Shown piece by piece: positions 12,632 through 20,641 of a stretch of DNA of 24,102 nt. Made by a program: the position numbers and the translations under genes. This stretch comes from a virus, in IMG/VR virus record IMGVR_UViG_3300021964_008585, positions 1 to 24,102 of that record, one strand, 5' to 3'. Within the stretch, counting starts at the first letter, position 1; each line of letters starts with the position of its first letter. Under the pieces are notes generated by a model. It searched no databases. It was given only the letters and a program-made list of their open reading frames with translations, and was not told the origin of the DNA.

Positions 12632-13803
12632 ACTACATCCTTTATAATTCTACCTACTGCTTCTATTTTGTATTCTAAATCAATACAATCATTACCAATG
12701 AAGAAACCATTATCATGAATATAATCAGCGTTAGGGCATTCAGTCTTAATATGATCCAAATGATCAATAACCGGATTTCTCATAAAGTTACCAGCTACGA
12801 TAGGTCTGCATTCTACACCACATGATTGTAATTCATTAATAACTTGCTTTCTTCTACCTTCAAGAGCTTCTGTGCACACAAGACCAAAACCAAACCAACT
12901 ACTATCACCGAGCTCACTTTGTAAATGCATATAAGGTTTTGCTAAATGCTGTTTAGCAATTTTTGCATTTTCTCTTCTTATTTCTAACATTTTAGTCCAT
13001 TTTTGTAATTGAACTTGACCCACTGCTCCAGACATCTCTAAAGGTCTTACAGTATAACCAGGTAGTACAAACTTGAAACTATCTTCAAAGTCATCACCGG
13101 TTTTGTTTAACAAACTATTTTTTTCGGGTAGATCTCTGATCCATCCATGAGCTCTAAGTGGTAACAAATACTCATACAAATCATCATCATCTGTTACAAC
13201 CATACCACCTTCCATTGTTTGCAGGTGATGGCTAAAAAAGAAACTATATGTACCCATTTTACCAAATGTTGCGCATTGCTTACCGTTTAGTTTAGCTCCT
13301 AGACTTTCACAATTATCTTCAAGTAATATAATATCATTACTATCACATAATTTTTTAAGCTCATCTAATGGACAAGGATTACCTAATAAATTTACAGCAA
13401 AAACACCAACTGTATTTTCATCAATATTATCTTTTACTGTTTGTACATCTAAATTATATGTTAACGGGTTAACATCTACAAATTTTAATACAAAATCATT
13501 CTGATGAACTGGAAAAAAAGTAGTTGACCAGCTAACTGCAGGTACAATAATATTAGGTTTTTTACCTTTTTTTGTAGACGTGTCAAATTTAGGATGTAGT
13601 TTCAAGGCAGCTAGCATAATAAGATTCGCAGATGAACCGCTATTTGTCATAACTGCATGCTTTGTACCCATGAAGTTTGCAAACTGTCGTTCGTATTCTT
13701 TTACTTCAGGTCCCATAGTGTATCTACCTGATTTAATAACTCTATTAAGAGCTTTAATCTCTCTATCATCCCACGTGTCGCTAGATAAACCATAATTAAT
13801 CAT
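12628..13803 (-). CDS. DegT-fold PLP enzyme with His for Lys: probable GDP-4-keto-6-deoxymannose 3-dehydratase (ColD-like)
   Basis: A 391-residue DegT/DnrJ/EryC1 fold protein. NSGSSANLIM (54-63), LLEDNCESLGA (D163 for the pyridine nitrogen) and SFFFSHHLQTMEGG (187-200) define the PLP site. Aminotransferases of the family have the Schiff-base lysine five residues after that Ser; here the place is H192, followed by H193. His at this place marks the coenzyme B6 dehydratases ColD and the E1 (RfbH/DdhC) type, which remove the C3 hydroxyl rather than transfer an amine. With gmd next door the expected product is GDP-4-keto-3,6-dideoxymannose, as in colitose synthesis. The alternative, a perosamine-type aminotransferase, is disfavoured by the missing Lys. 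The start overlaps the upstream gene by eight bases. Confidence 0.88.
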   Translation of the reverse strand: MINYGLSSDTWDDREIKALNRVIKSGRYTMGPEVKEYERQFANFMGTKHAVMTNSGSSANLIMLAALKLHPKFDTSTKKGKKPNIIVPAVSWSTTFFPVHQNDFVLKFVDVNPLTYNLDVQTVKDNIDENTVGVFAVNLLGNPCPLDELKKLCDSNDIILLEDNCESLGAKLNGKQCATFGKMGTYSFFFSHHLQTMEGGMVVTDDDDLYEYLLPLRAHGWIRDLPEKNSLLNKTGDDFEDSFKFVLPGYTVRPLEMSGAVGQVQLQKWTKMLEIRRENAKIAKQHLAKPYMHLQSELGDSSWFGFGLVCTEALEGRRKQVINELQSCGVECRPIVAGNFMRNPVIDHLDHIKTECPNADYIHDNGFFIGNDCIDLEYKIEAVGRIIKDVV

Positions 13804-14734
13804 TAATCAATTCCGCTTTCTGTAAATAGTAATTTAACCAATCAGGGTTAGCCATTTCATCAACAGTCCAACTCGTATATGACCAATTATAAAGATTTTG
13901 CAATCTTTTGTCCCAATTAATCTTATCTAAGCTGTTTAATAAGCTTAAATCGTGTTCACACGCATCATAGACAACACATCTTTTATCTAAAGCGAATGTA
14001 GGAATACCTTCTGTAATAGATTCACATGCTGCTGAGGAACTATGAGTCACCACAGCACCTGCTTGTCTAATAGAGTCGATAACTTTTCTGCGCTCTCTAT
14101 CAGCATGCTCAATTAAAATATTATCGAAACCTTCTGCAATCATAGCTGTTGGGTTACGATCTAAATTTGGATGGGATCTAAGAATAATCTCTTTATCAGT
14201 AATGTCTCTTATTTGTTTAACTATTTTTCTTGCGTAAGAATAAAACGGTAAGTTATCATCATATTGCCACCCTCTTTCTGATTGCAGCAAAAACAGAATA
14301 GGTTTATCATTATCAATAACAGGTTCTTTTTCTTCAAACTGAAAAGCTTCTTTTAACCATTCAAAGCGTTGTGAATCTGAATTTTCGTTTAAAAAGTTAC
14401 CAGTTCCTACACAATCACCTAACCCCACTCTAAACATATATGTTTCAGAACTATCCATTCTGTTACGAATGTAAGTAGAAAATAAAGCGGAATCAAGAGA
14501 AAAGATAGGAGTACCGTTATCTCTATGTTGTTGTATAGAGATAGCTCTTTCAGTATCCATCTTACGTTTAGTTATTGATCCAAATACAAAGACAGCGTCA
14601 GCTTCTTCTTGTACAATCTCATGACCTGCTTCTGATATAGAAGCTTGAATTGCATGAAACGCAGCAGTAATAGGATTAGAAAGTAAGTGTCGCTTACTAG
14701 CTTTAATTGTGGAGAAATCGCATTGAATTTTCAT
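13796..14734 (-). CDS. KpsS/KpsC-like capsule-type glycosyltransferase, paralogue 2
   Basis: A 312-residue protein, the longest of the four. Its C-terminal module is the cleanest: KEIILRSHPNLDRN and AVVTHSSSAACESITEGIPTF, giving R.HP and HSSS..ES...GIP as in capsule synthesis proteins. Before this, ILFLLQSERGWQYDD is the linker strand to the second Rossmann-like domain. The N-terminus (FSTIKASKRHLLSNPITAAF) differs from the other copies. AAGG lies nine bases before the ATG, and it overlaps the upstream gene by 32 bases. Probable role: transfer of a sugar such as Kdo. Confidence 0.78.
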   Translation of the reverse strand: MKIQCDFSTIKASKRHLLSNPITAAFHAIQASISEAGHEIVQEEADAVFVFGSITKRKMDTERAISIQQHRDNGTPIFSLDSALFSTYIRNRMDSSETYMFRVGLGDCVGTGNFLNENSDSQRFEWLKEAFQFEEKEPVIDNDKPILFLLQSERGWQYDDNLPFYSYARKIVKQIRDITDKEIILRSHPNLDRNPTAMIAEGFDNILIEHADRERRKVIDSIRQAGAVVTHSSSAACESITEGIPTFALDKRCVVYDACEHDLSLLNSLDKINWDKRLQNLYNWSYTSWTVDEMANPDWLNYYLQKAELIND

Positions 14735-15500
14735 AACATATACCTTCGCGCATCTCTTTAATAGAGTATTGTTTGTATGCTAAATTGTAAAAGAGATGCT
14801 CTCTATCATAATATTGTGGAGTATTTATATTGGAAAGACCCCTATTTGTACACCAGGCACTAGGAGCAAGATCACTAGTACTAAAAACAGGAATACCAGA
14901 AGCCAACGCATCCACTGCAGTAATTGAACCGCTAACAACAACGGCAAAGCAATTATCAAAATCGGAACTAAGAGGGACATCAGCAACGTGAGGACCACTA
15001 GTTCCCGCTTTCCTCGGCTTGTATCTGACTTTAATTGGTCTTTTGGTATATCGTTTGAGTTCATTGTAAGTATCCTCAGCCCATTTATCACTAGTTTTAT
15101 TATGCATAAATTTTGTCATAGTGTCTGAAGAAGGACATAATAAGATATGATCTCCTTCCATATTCCACGGTTTAATATCTAAATTCCATTTCTCAAATCT
15201 ATCTGATGGTACTTCGAGTTTTCTATTATCATGTAAACCTTCATAACACCAGCGCCAATAAGTATTATCCCAATCTTCGTTATTAGGATCATACCTACCG
15301 TTGTACGGCATATCGCAGAAAATGTAAGGCGCTTTCATATACTCGGTATTATTACCAATAAGGCCCCACAATACAAATCTATCATAAGTATGAGAATTAA
15401 TTTTTGCATCAGGCCAACCTTCTTCTAAAGCAGAATAAATTCTACTCATCTTAGGTGATTGTCTTGGCATTACCAGAGATAGTTTTTGAGACGATTCCAT
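14703..15500 (-). CDS. KpsS/KpsC-like capsule-type glycosyltransferase, paralogue 3
   Basis: A 265-residue protein starting MESSQKLSLVMPRQ. AAGGA six bases upstream supports this start, and the first strand (LSLVMPRQSPKMSRIYSALEEG in two parts) lines up with VSLFTNYGALNSKPVFDSFAEG of paralogue 4. A longer reading to 15533 and a shorter ATG at 15470 are less likely. The C-terminal module is IKVRYKPRKAG and AVVVSGSITAVDALASGIPVFS, where HSS has become SGS and R.HP has become RYKP. A degenerate active site is possible. It has the shared KPWNMEGDHILLCPSSD segment. Confidence 0.72.
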   Translation of the reverse strand: MESSQKLSLVMPRQSPKMSRIYSALEEGWPDAKINSHTYDRFVLWGLIGNNTEYMKAPYIFCDMPYNGRYDPNNEDWDNTYWRWCYEGLHDNRKLEVPSDRFEKWNLDIKPWNMEGDHILLCPSSDTMTKFMHNKTSDKWAEDTYNELKRYTKRPIKVRYKPRKAGTSGPHVADVPLSSDFDNCFAVVVSGSITAVDALASGIPVFSTSDLAPSAWCTNRGLSNINTPQYYDREHLFYNLAYKQYSIKEMREGICYENSMRFLHN

Positions 15501-16324
15501 GGTTTTCCTTCTGCAATTTCTTCCGGCCACCATTCAATATGAGTTAGTTGTTGTAACCACAAGTTTCGATCTAAGCGGGGTGGATCTTCAATATCGCGCC
15601 AATTTCTAATTGACATCGGATACGCAAAAGATTGACACCCTGTAAATGTATGTACACCCCTAATAGTAGCTTCTATAGCTGGATTTGATGAATGATTGAC
15701 TACACACCAAGACCTATCTAATATGTCACTAAAGTTAAAATTATCAGCTACACCTGTATGTTTTGGAACGTCAAAATAAACGTTTTTATTTTCTTTAGCA
15801 ATAGTAGGGAAGTCTGTAATTCTATCTCTAGGATGAGGTCTAATAACAATATCACGTTCACTGTATTGTCTAATTTCTCTTACAGCATTTCGTACATATG
15901 TTTCTACTGTAGGCATAGAAGACCATTGATGAGAGTCAGGGCGTTGTGTTGCTATAGTAATAAATTGACCATCATCTTTCCAAGGCTGTAACTCTAAACC
16001 AAATTTAGATACCCTGTCTATTTCTAGATTGTTTTTATTTGCAAATTCAGCGCCGTTATTAATACCGTTGATACCAACACGCCAAGTCTCGTTACGTTTA
16101 ATTGCACCAACTTCTAGAACTATGATTGGTTTGTCTTGTTTGGTAAAGTGTTCCCAAACTTGACGATTTGGTTCCATTCGTCCTGCAAATAGTATTGACC
16201 ATATGACTGCAACGTCTGCGTCCATGTCGTTGTATACGATGGATTCGTCACAACCTTCTGCAAAGGAATCAAAGACTGGTTTTGAGTTGAGTGCGCCATA
16301 ATTGGTAAAAAGTGAGACTCGCAT
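15470..16324 (-). CDS. KpsS/KpsC-like capsule-type glycosyltransferase, paralogue 4
   Basis: A 284-residue protein with the module DIVIRPHPRDR and WCVVNHSSNPAIEATIRGVHTF: R.HP and HSS..IEA...G are intact while the usual P after G is H. LELQPWKDDGQFITIATQRP matches paralogue 1. No Shine-Dalgarno precedes the ATG, but a TATAAT box ends six bases before it, so the gene may start the glycan operon on a leaderless message. Probable cytosolic sugar transferase, role in capsule-type polymer synthesis inferred from the family. Confidence 0.75.
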   Translation of the reverse strand: MRVSLFTNYGALNSKPVFDSFAEGCDESIVYNDMDADVAVIWSILFAGRMEPNRQVWEHFTKQDKPIIVLEVGAIKRNETWRVGINGINNGAEFANKNNLEIDRVSKFGLELQPWKDDGQFITIATQRPDSHQWSSMPTVETYVRNAVREIRQYSERDIVIRPHPRDRITDFPTIAKENKNVYFDVPKHTGVADNFNFSDILDRSWCVVNHSSNPAIEATIRGVHTFTGCQSFAYPMSIRNWRDIEDPPRLDRNLWLQQLTHIEWWPEEIAEGKPWNRLKNYLW

Positions 16325-16330
16325 TTAATC

Positions 16331-16336
16331 ATTATA
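16331..16336 (-). promoter_or_regulatory. Possible -10 box for the glycan operon
   Basis: Minus-strand TATAAT followed by exactly six bases and the ATG of the gene ending at 16324. By normal geometry transcription would start on the A of the ATG. No convincing -35 (only TTTAAA at 17 bases) and no ribosome binding site are seen. It lies between the hypothetical gene and the glycan operon. Confidence 0.3.
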
Positions 16337-16337
16337 A

Positions 16338-17300
16338 TCACTTAGGGTAGTTTTTTAAATTAACAATAGTTTTTCTTTGTTTGTCTAGAGGATCTGAAGC
16401 TAGTTTTTTCCCACCCGGGCCATCTGATGCAGGGTCACCTTTTTTAAGTTGACCTGATTTAGTAAAGTACGTACCTGTAGGAGCTTCTTTTGTTTCTCTA
16501 TAAACATCCATTGATCGTTCTCTTTTCTTTGAACTGCTTGGATATTTAGGACCTTTATAGTTAGGATTAGGTACTTTAAGATTCGGTTGTTTACGATCTA
16601 CAACTACAGGTTTAACCGGAGTTCTTTCTTCCAATTCTTCCTCTTGTTCTTCTTCAACAGGTTTAACTTTTGCTAAATTAAGACGTTGAATAGTTTCTCT
16701 AAATGCTTTAGTACGCGTATCTAGCTCTTGTTCTTCTTTAAGTCCTAATTTCTTCATATACATCATTTTAGTGTGCTTAGGCATTCCTTGAATAAGAAGT
16801 CTTACACTATCTTCTTCACCGTCTTTAATCATAACTTTAAATGTTTTAAGGACTTTTTGATCAATACCTTCAGTAACTGTAGATAACTTTAAATTTAATT
16901 CTTCTTTTTGTTCTGCATTTAATTTTGCAGCAATAGCCATCTGACGTTTTTTAGCCACTGATTTACCCTGGAATTGAGGTGCGTCTGACTTTTTAAAATC
17001 ATCAATAACATCGCCCATATCTGCTTTTTTCATATCCATTTTTTCTTTAAGAAAAGGATTATCTCCTGTTAAAACTGATGTATTAGACACTTCTTCACTC
17101 CTTAACATGTTCCATCTCGCTTGCTGTAAATACTTATCTCCAAATGTCATTTCTGCATCTTGTCTAGAGATAGGAATAACCTCATCTACCATATCAGGTC
17201 CTAGCATTTTCTTTACTAGGCGACCTACTTTAGCGCGAGTCTCACCAAACATAATCATTGGTGGGTTATCGTTATGCATGCGTACGTAAAATAATTTCAT
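16338..17300 (-). CDS. Hypothetical phage protein with charged, disordered C-terminus
   Basis: A 320-residue protein. Residues about 95-130 (IDDFKKSDAPQFQGKS then KKRQMAIAAKLNAEQ) resemble, from memory, a short segment repeated in many marine T4-like phage proteins. The middle is helical and charged. The C-terminal 100 residues are Pro, Lys and Glu rich (VEEEQEEELEERTPVKP, PNPNYKGPKYP) and probably disordered. No catalytic motif is visible. The start has no Shine-Dalgarno; it is 10 bases past the gp46 stop. In-frame ATGs at codons 8 and 15 have no better support. It lies between the recombination genes and the glycan operon. Function unknown. Confidence 0.75.
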   Translation of the reverse strand: MKLFYVRMHNDNPPMIMFGETRAKVGRLVKKMLGPDMVDEVIPISRQDAEMTFGDKYLQQARWNMLRSEEVSNTSVLTGDNPFLKEKMDMKKADMGDVIDDFKKSDAPQFQGKSVAKKRQMAIAAKLNAEQKEELNLKLSTVTEGIDQKVLKTFKVMIKDGEEDSVRLLIQGMPKHTKMMYMKKLGLKEEQELDTRTKAFRETIQRLNLAKVKPVEEEQEEELEERTPVKPVVVDRKQPNLKVPNPNYKGPKYPSSSKKRERSMDVYRETKEAPTGTYFTKSGQLKKGDPASDGPGGKKLASDPLDKQRKTIVNLKNYPK

Positions 17301-17310
17301 GTATTATTTA

Positions 17311-19014
17311 TTATTTTTTCGAATCTTTTATTTTAGAGAAATTACCATCTTTATAGTATTCTATTAAAGATTTAAACCTATCACCGTTTTGACTTTTATG
17401 AGATATAACAAACACATTCGCGTTTTCTAGACCGCCAAGTATATCCCACAACACATCTGTCGCTTCTGCATCAAGAGAACTATCACCTACTTCATCCATA
17501 ATAAGAAGATTAGTATTAATAGAGTTTTTCAGTTTAGCAATTTCTCTCCATGTAAACATAAGAGCAAGATCAATTCTCATCTTTTCTCCTTCTGAGAAAG
17601 ATGCGTAACTAAACGTATCTCTATAACGAGATTTTATAACCTCATTAAATGATTCATCGAGATGGAATGAATAATTAGCACCCATTCTGTCTAAGTACTG
17701 GTTAATTAATTGGTTCATAACTGGTAAGTATTGTTTAATAATCTTAGCTTTAATGCCATCATCTTTAAGAAGAATCTTACAGATTTCATAATAATGTTTC
17801 GTTTCAACATAATTATGTGACTGTCTTTCTAAGAATTTAAACTCGTTATCAAACTTTTCTAAGTCTTTCTGAGCTTCTTTTAACGAGGTTTCATCTGATT
17901 CTTGTGTACGTACTTCGAGATTACCATACAGTGTAAAGAGAGCTTTCTTCTGGTTAACGAGGTCTTTACGTATTTCGATAATCGAATCATATTGCGTTTT
18001 TACTTCTTGTGCTTCTCTAATTTTATCTTCTAATTTTTGATACGTGGTTAAAACAACAGGTTTCAAATTCTCAAGCTTATCAACTTCTTCTTGTAAAACA
18101 TTTACTTGTTTTACCTTAAGGTTTTGATCTATATCTTGTTCACAAACATAACAGTGATCGTGGTTATTATAAAATTTAAGACGACCTTCTACTTCAGCGC
18201 GCTTAGCTTTTATCTCTTGACCTTTATATTTAGCACTTGATAACTTATCTTGTAAATCAGTAATATCAATAAGTTCAATTAAATTAATTTCACTATCTGT
18301 ATGTGTTATTTTTTCTTCGATAAGCGAGATCTGACCATCAATTTTTTTCTTCTCTGCAATGATCTTTTCTTCTGATTCTTTAGTTCTGTTAACTAAATTA
18401 TTAATAAGACCTTTTTGACCCGATATTTTAGTCTTTGCTATTTCTTTCTGGTATTCATTATCTTTGATATCTAATTCAATATTTTGTAATCTATTCTTAA
18501 GTATAGTATTCATTTTTGAGAATACAGTAATATCTAAGATTTCTTCAATAATGACTCTACGATCATTTGTAGGTAAATCCATAAACGATTGATACCTTGC
18601 AGAACCTAGAATCACAATTTGCGTAAACGCTTTATAGTTAAGACCAATAATATCTTCTAATCTTTTTTGATAGTCTTTAATAGCCGCATCATGAGGCATG
18701 ATTTGACCGTTACGATAGATTTCAAATTTATTAGGCTTAAGACCTCTAACAACTTTATAGTCTGTTTCGTTTACTGTAAATTCAACTTGTACCTCTAAAC
18801 CTTTTTCATTAACAGTATTCATTAACTGTGGTTTATTAATATTACGATACGGTTTACCAAAGACACCGAAACATAAAGCATCTAGTATGGTTGATTTACC
18901 AGATCCATTTTGACCAGTAATAAGAACTGAAGGTACTCTATTGAGTAAAATCACATTCGGAATATTACCAGTAGATAAAAAATTCTTATAAGATACAGTC
19001 TTAAAAACTATCAT
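17311..19014 (-). CDS. 46: Recombination endonuclease subunit, SbcC/Rad50-like ATPase (T4 gp46)
   Basis: ATPase subunit of the nuclease that resects DNA ends for recombination-dependent replication and takes part in host DNA breakdown in T4. The 567 residues (T4 gp46 is about 560) hold Walker A GQNGSGKST (34-42), long coiled coils about 180-280 and 300-410, the zinc hook C288-Y-V-C291, signature SFSEGEKMR (472-480), Walker B LLIMDE (503-508) and D-loop SSLD (512-515). Its start overlaps the stop of gene 47 as ATGA, as expected for a subunit pair. Nothing is missing. Confidence 0.97.
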   Translation of the reverse strand: MIVFKTVSYKNFLSTGNIPNVILLNRVPSVLITGQNGSGKSTILDALCFGVFGKPYRNINKPQLMNTVNEKGLEVQVEFTVNETDYKVVRGLKPNKFEIYRNGQIMPHDAAIKDYQKRLEDIIGLNYKAFTQIVILGSARYQSFMDLPTNDRRVIIEEILDITVFSKMNTILKNRLQNIELDIKDNEYQKEIAKTKISGQKGLINNLVNRTKESEEKIIAEKKKIDGQISLIEEKITHTDSEINLIELIDITDLQDKLSSAKYKGQEIKAKRAEVEGRLKFYNNHDHCYVCEQDIDQNLKVKQVNVLQEEVDKLENLKPVVLTTYQKLEDKIREAQEVKTQYDSIIEIRKDLVNQKKALFTLYGNLEVRTQESDETSLKEAQKDLEKFDNEFKFLERQSHNYVETKHYYEICKILLKDDGIKAKIIKQYLPVMNQLINQYLDRMGANYSFHLDESFNEVIKSRYRDTFSYASFSEGEKMRIDLALMFTWREIAKLKNSINTNLLIMDEVGDSSLDAEATDVLWDILGGLENANVFVISHKSQNGDRFKSLIEYYKDGNFSKIKDSKK

Positions 19015-20045
19015 TCATCCATACTCATTGCTTCGTCATATATTTCTATCATAAGCTTTTTTATTGATTCTTTATTATTATCTGTTGCAACGTCTTCAAT
19101 ATATTCACCAATAAGTTCTGTAGTAGAAGATAAATGAATAATATCTTTAACATTTTCTTGATTATACTCTTCAAACGATTCTAGAATTTTTAACTCAAAA
19201 GGTGATTGAAAATTAATTTTATCTACAAATCTCTCAAAATCTTCGAATAATGTTTTCTTCTTTACATTTATTTTAACATATGAATTTTCTAAGTTTTCGG
19301 CTTCTCTATCAGGTTTATCATCCCACACAAACCTATTAAAGTATCTTAGATTATTTTCAATAAACTCCCATGAGTTGTCTGTTGTATCTAAAATCCAAAA
19401 ACCATGTTTTGTATAAGCATCATTCCATGTTAACTGGTAAGGTGTACCTATATAGTGTACGTTCTGTTGTTTAGATTGCGTATGATAGTGACCTGATATT
19501 ACTTGATTCCATTCTTTAAAGTCACTATACTTAAGACCGTCTCTAGATATAGCACCAGGATGCATTAGCGCTCCTTCTATCTCAAAATGTCCTACTAGAA
19601 GATCACCACCTTGCTTAACAACATTTAATATAGTTTCATAATTCTCCTTACACATCCAAGGTACAAGAGTAATGTTAACACCGTCAAATTCTAATGTTGT
19701 AGTTACATCATAATAATTCATCCACTCTTCTGTTAGAATCTGTTGTGGTGAATTATTATCTAAGGAGTTTCTTAAAGGTATATCATGGTTACCAATAATA
19801 CCATGCGTCGTTACACCAAGTTCTTTTGCTTTATTAACATACACTTCTCTTTGAAATGCCATGGTTTGTAGATTAATCCATTTACGATTATCAAAATAAT
19901 CACCAGTTTGAATAACTGTTGTGATACCATATTTTTCAATAGAAGGCCAAAACACTTCATTATAAAAACGACCTTGCCAGTGTTGAATAATTTGATTAGA
20001 GTTACGAGCACCGAAGTGTGTATCACCTAAAAACGCAATTTTCAT
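19011..20045 (-). CDS. 47: Recombination endonuclease subunit, SbcD/Mre11-like (T4 gp47)
   Basis: Nuclease subunit partner of gp46. The 344 residues carry the five phosphoesterase motifs: GDTHFG (D8, H10), QTGDYFDN (D49), IGNHDI (N86, H87), VGHFE (H153) and SGHYHTQ (H186, H188), which bind two metal ions. Length is that of T4 gp47 (339). A strong AAGGAAG lies seven bases before the ATG and the start is two bases after the gene 55 stop, so the genes are co-transcribed. Confidence 0.97.
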   Translation of the reverse strand: MKIAFLGDTHFGARNSNQIIQHWQGRFYNEVFWPSIEKYGITTVIQTGDYFDNRKWINLQTMAFQREVYVNKAKELGVTTHGIIGNHDIPLRNSLDNNSPQQILTEEWMNYYDVTTTLEFDGVNITLVPWMCKENYETILNVVKQGGDLLVGHFEIEGALMHPGAISRDGLKYSDFKEWNQVISGHYHTQSKQQNVHYIGTPYQLTWNDAYTKHGFWILDTTDNSWEFIENNLRYFNRFVWDDKPDREAENLENSYVKINVKKKTLFEDFERFVDKINFQSPFELKILESFEEYNQENVKDIIHLSSTTELIGEYIEDVATDNNKESIKKLMIEIYDEAMSMDE

Positions 20046-20047
20046 TA

Positions 20048-20641
20048 TTAATCTTCCTTTGGACGAAGCGGTGTACCACCTGTATAAGCTTCTCTTGATT
20101 CTTTTGTATAACCTGTACGTAAAGAAAAACCACCTTTACCTTTTTCTACTTTTTGACTTTGTAGTTCTTCTAATTTTTGATCCGCAATGGAACGAGCATG
20201 CTGATCTGATACATCAATAAATTCCTGATTACCCATAACAGAAACTTCTGCTTCTTGAATGAGTTTTAAATTAAGCTCATATTTCTTTTTTTCATTTTTA
20301 ATAGTCTGGATCATATGACTAAATAATATTTGTGTTACATATGCAAAGCCATTATCAAATCTTTCGCCATCAAAACGATACATATATTTCATAGCGCCTA
20401 AAATTGCGTTTTGCACCATCTCGTCTCTATACATATAACCTTTAAAGCGCGGGGTAAGAGATAGTCTATTAGACATTTTATACACACATTCACCTAGATA
20501 ACGAGACATTTGTGGTCTCTCTTTACCTTCAGCTAATGCTTTTTTACACGCTTGGCTATACTCGTCAAGTGCTAATGTAAACTCAACATTATTTACATAA
20601 TGAGCGTCGCCGGGTTTTTGTCTGGTTCTTTTTTCTGTCAT
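20048..20641 (-). CDS. 55: Late-transcription sigma factor (T4 gp55-like)
   Basis: A 197-residue protein (T4 gp55 is 185) aligned by the opening YVNNVEFTLALDEY, by MVQNAILGAMKYMYRFDGERF and by NGFAYVTQILFSHMIQTIKNEKKK (in two parts), which is the region 2-like core that reads the late promoter -10. gp55 with the sliding clamp directs RNA polymerase to TATAAATA promoters, and one such box lies in this window at 22566-22573. The start overlaps the uvsW stop as ATGA without a Shine-Dalgarno, so coupling is needed. The C-terminal tail is basic and Gly rich. Confidence 0.92.
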   Translation of the reverse strand: MTEKRTRQKPGDAHYVNNVEFTLALDEYSQACKKALAEGKERPQMSRYLGECVYKMSNRLSLTPRFKGYMYRDEMVQNAILGAMKYMYRFDGERFDNGFAYVTQILFSHMIQTIKNEKKKYELNLKLIQEAEVSVMGNQEFIDVSDQHARSIADQKLEELQSQKVEKGKGGFSLRTGYTKESREAYTGGTPLRPKED

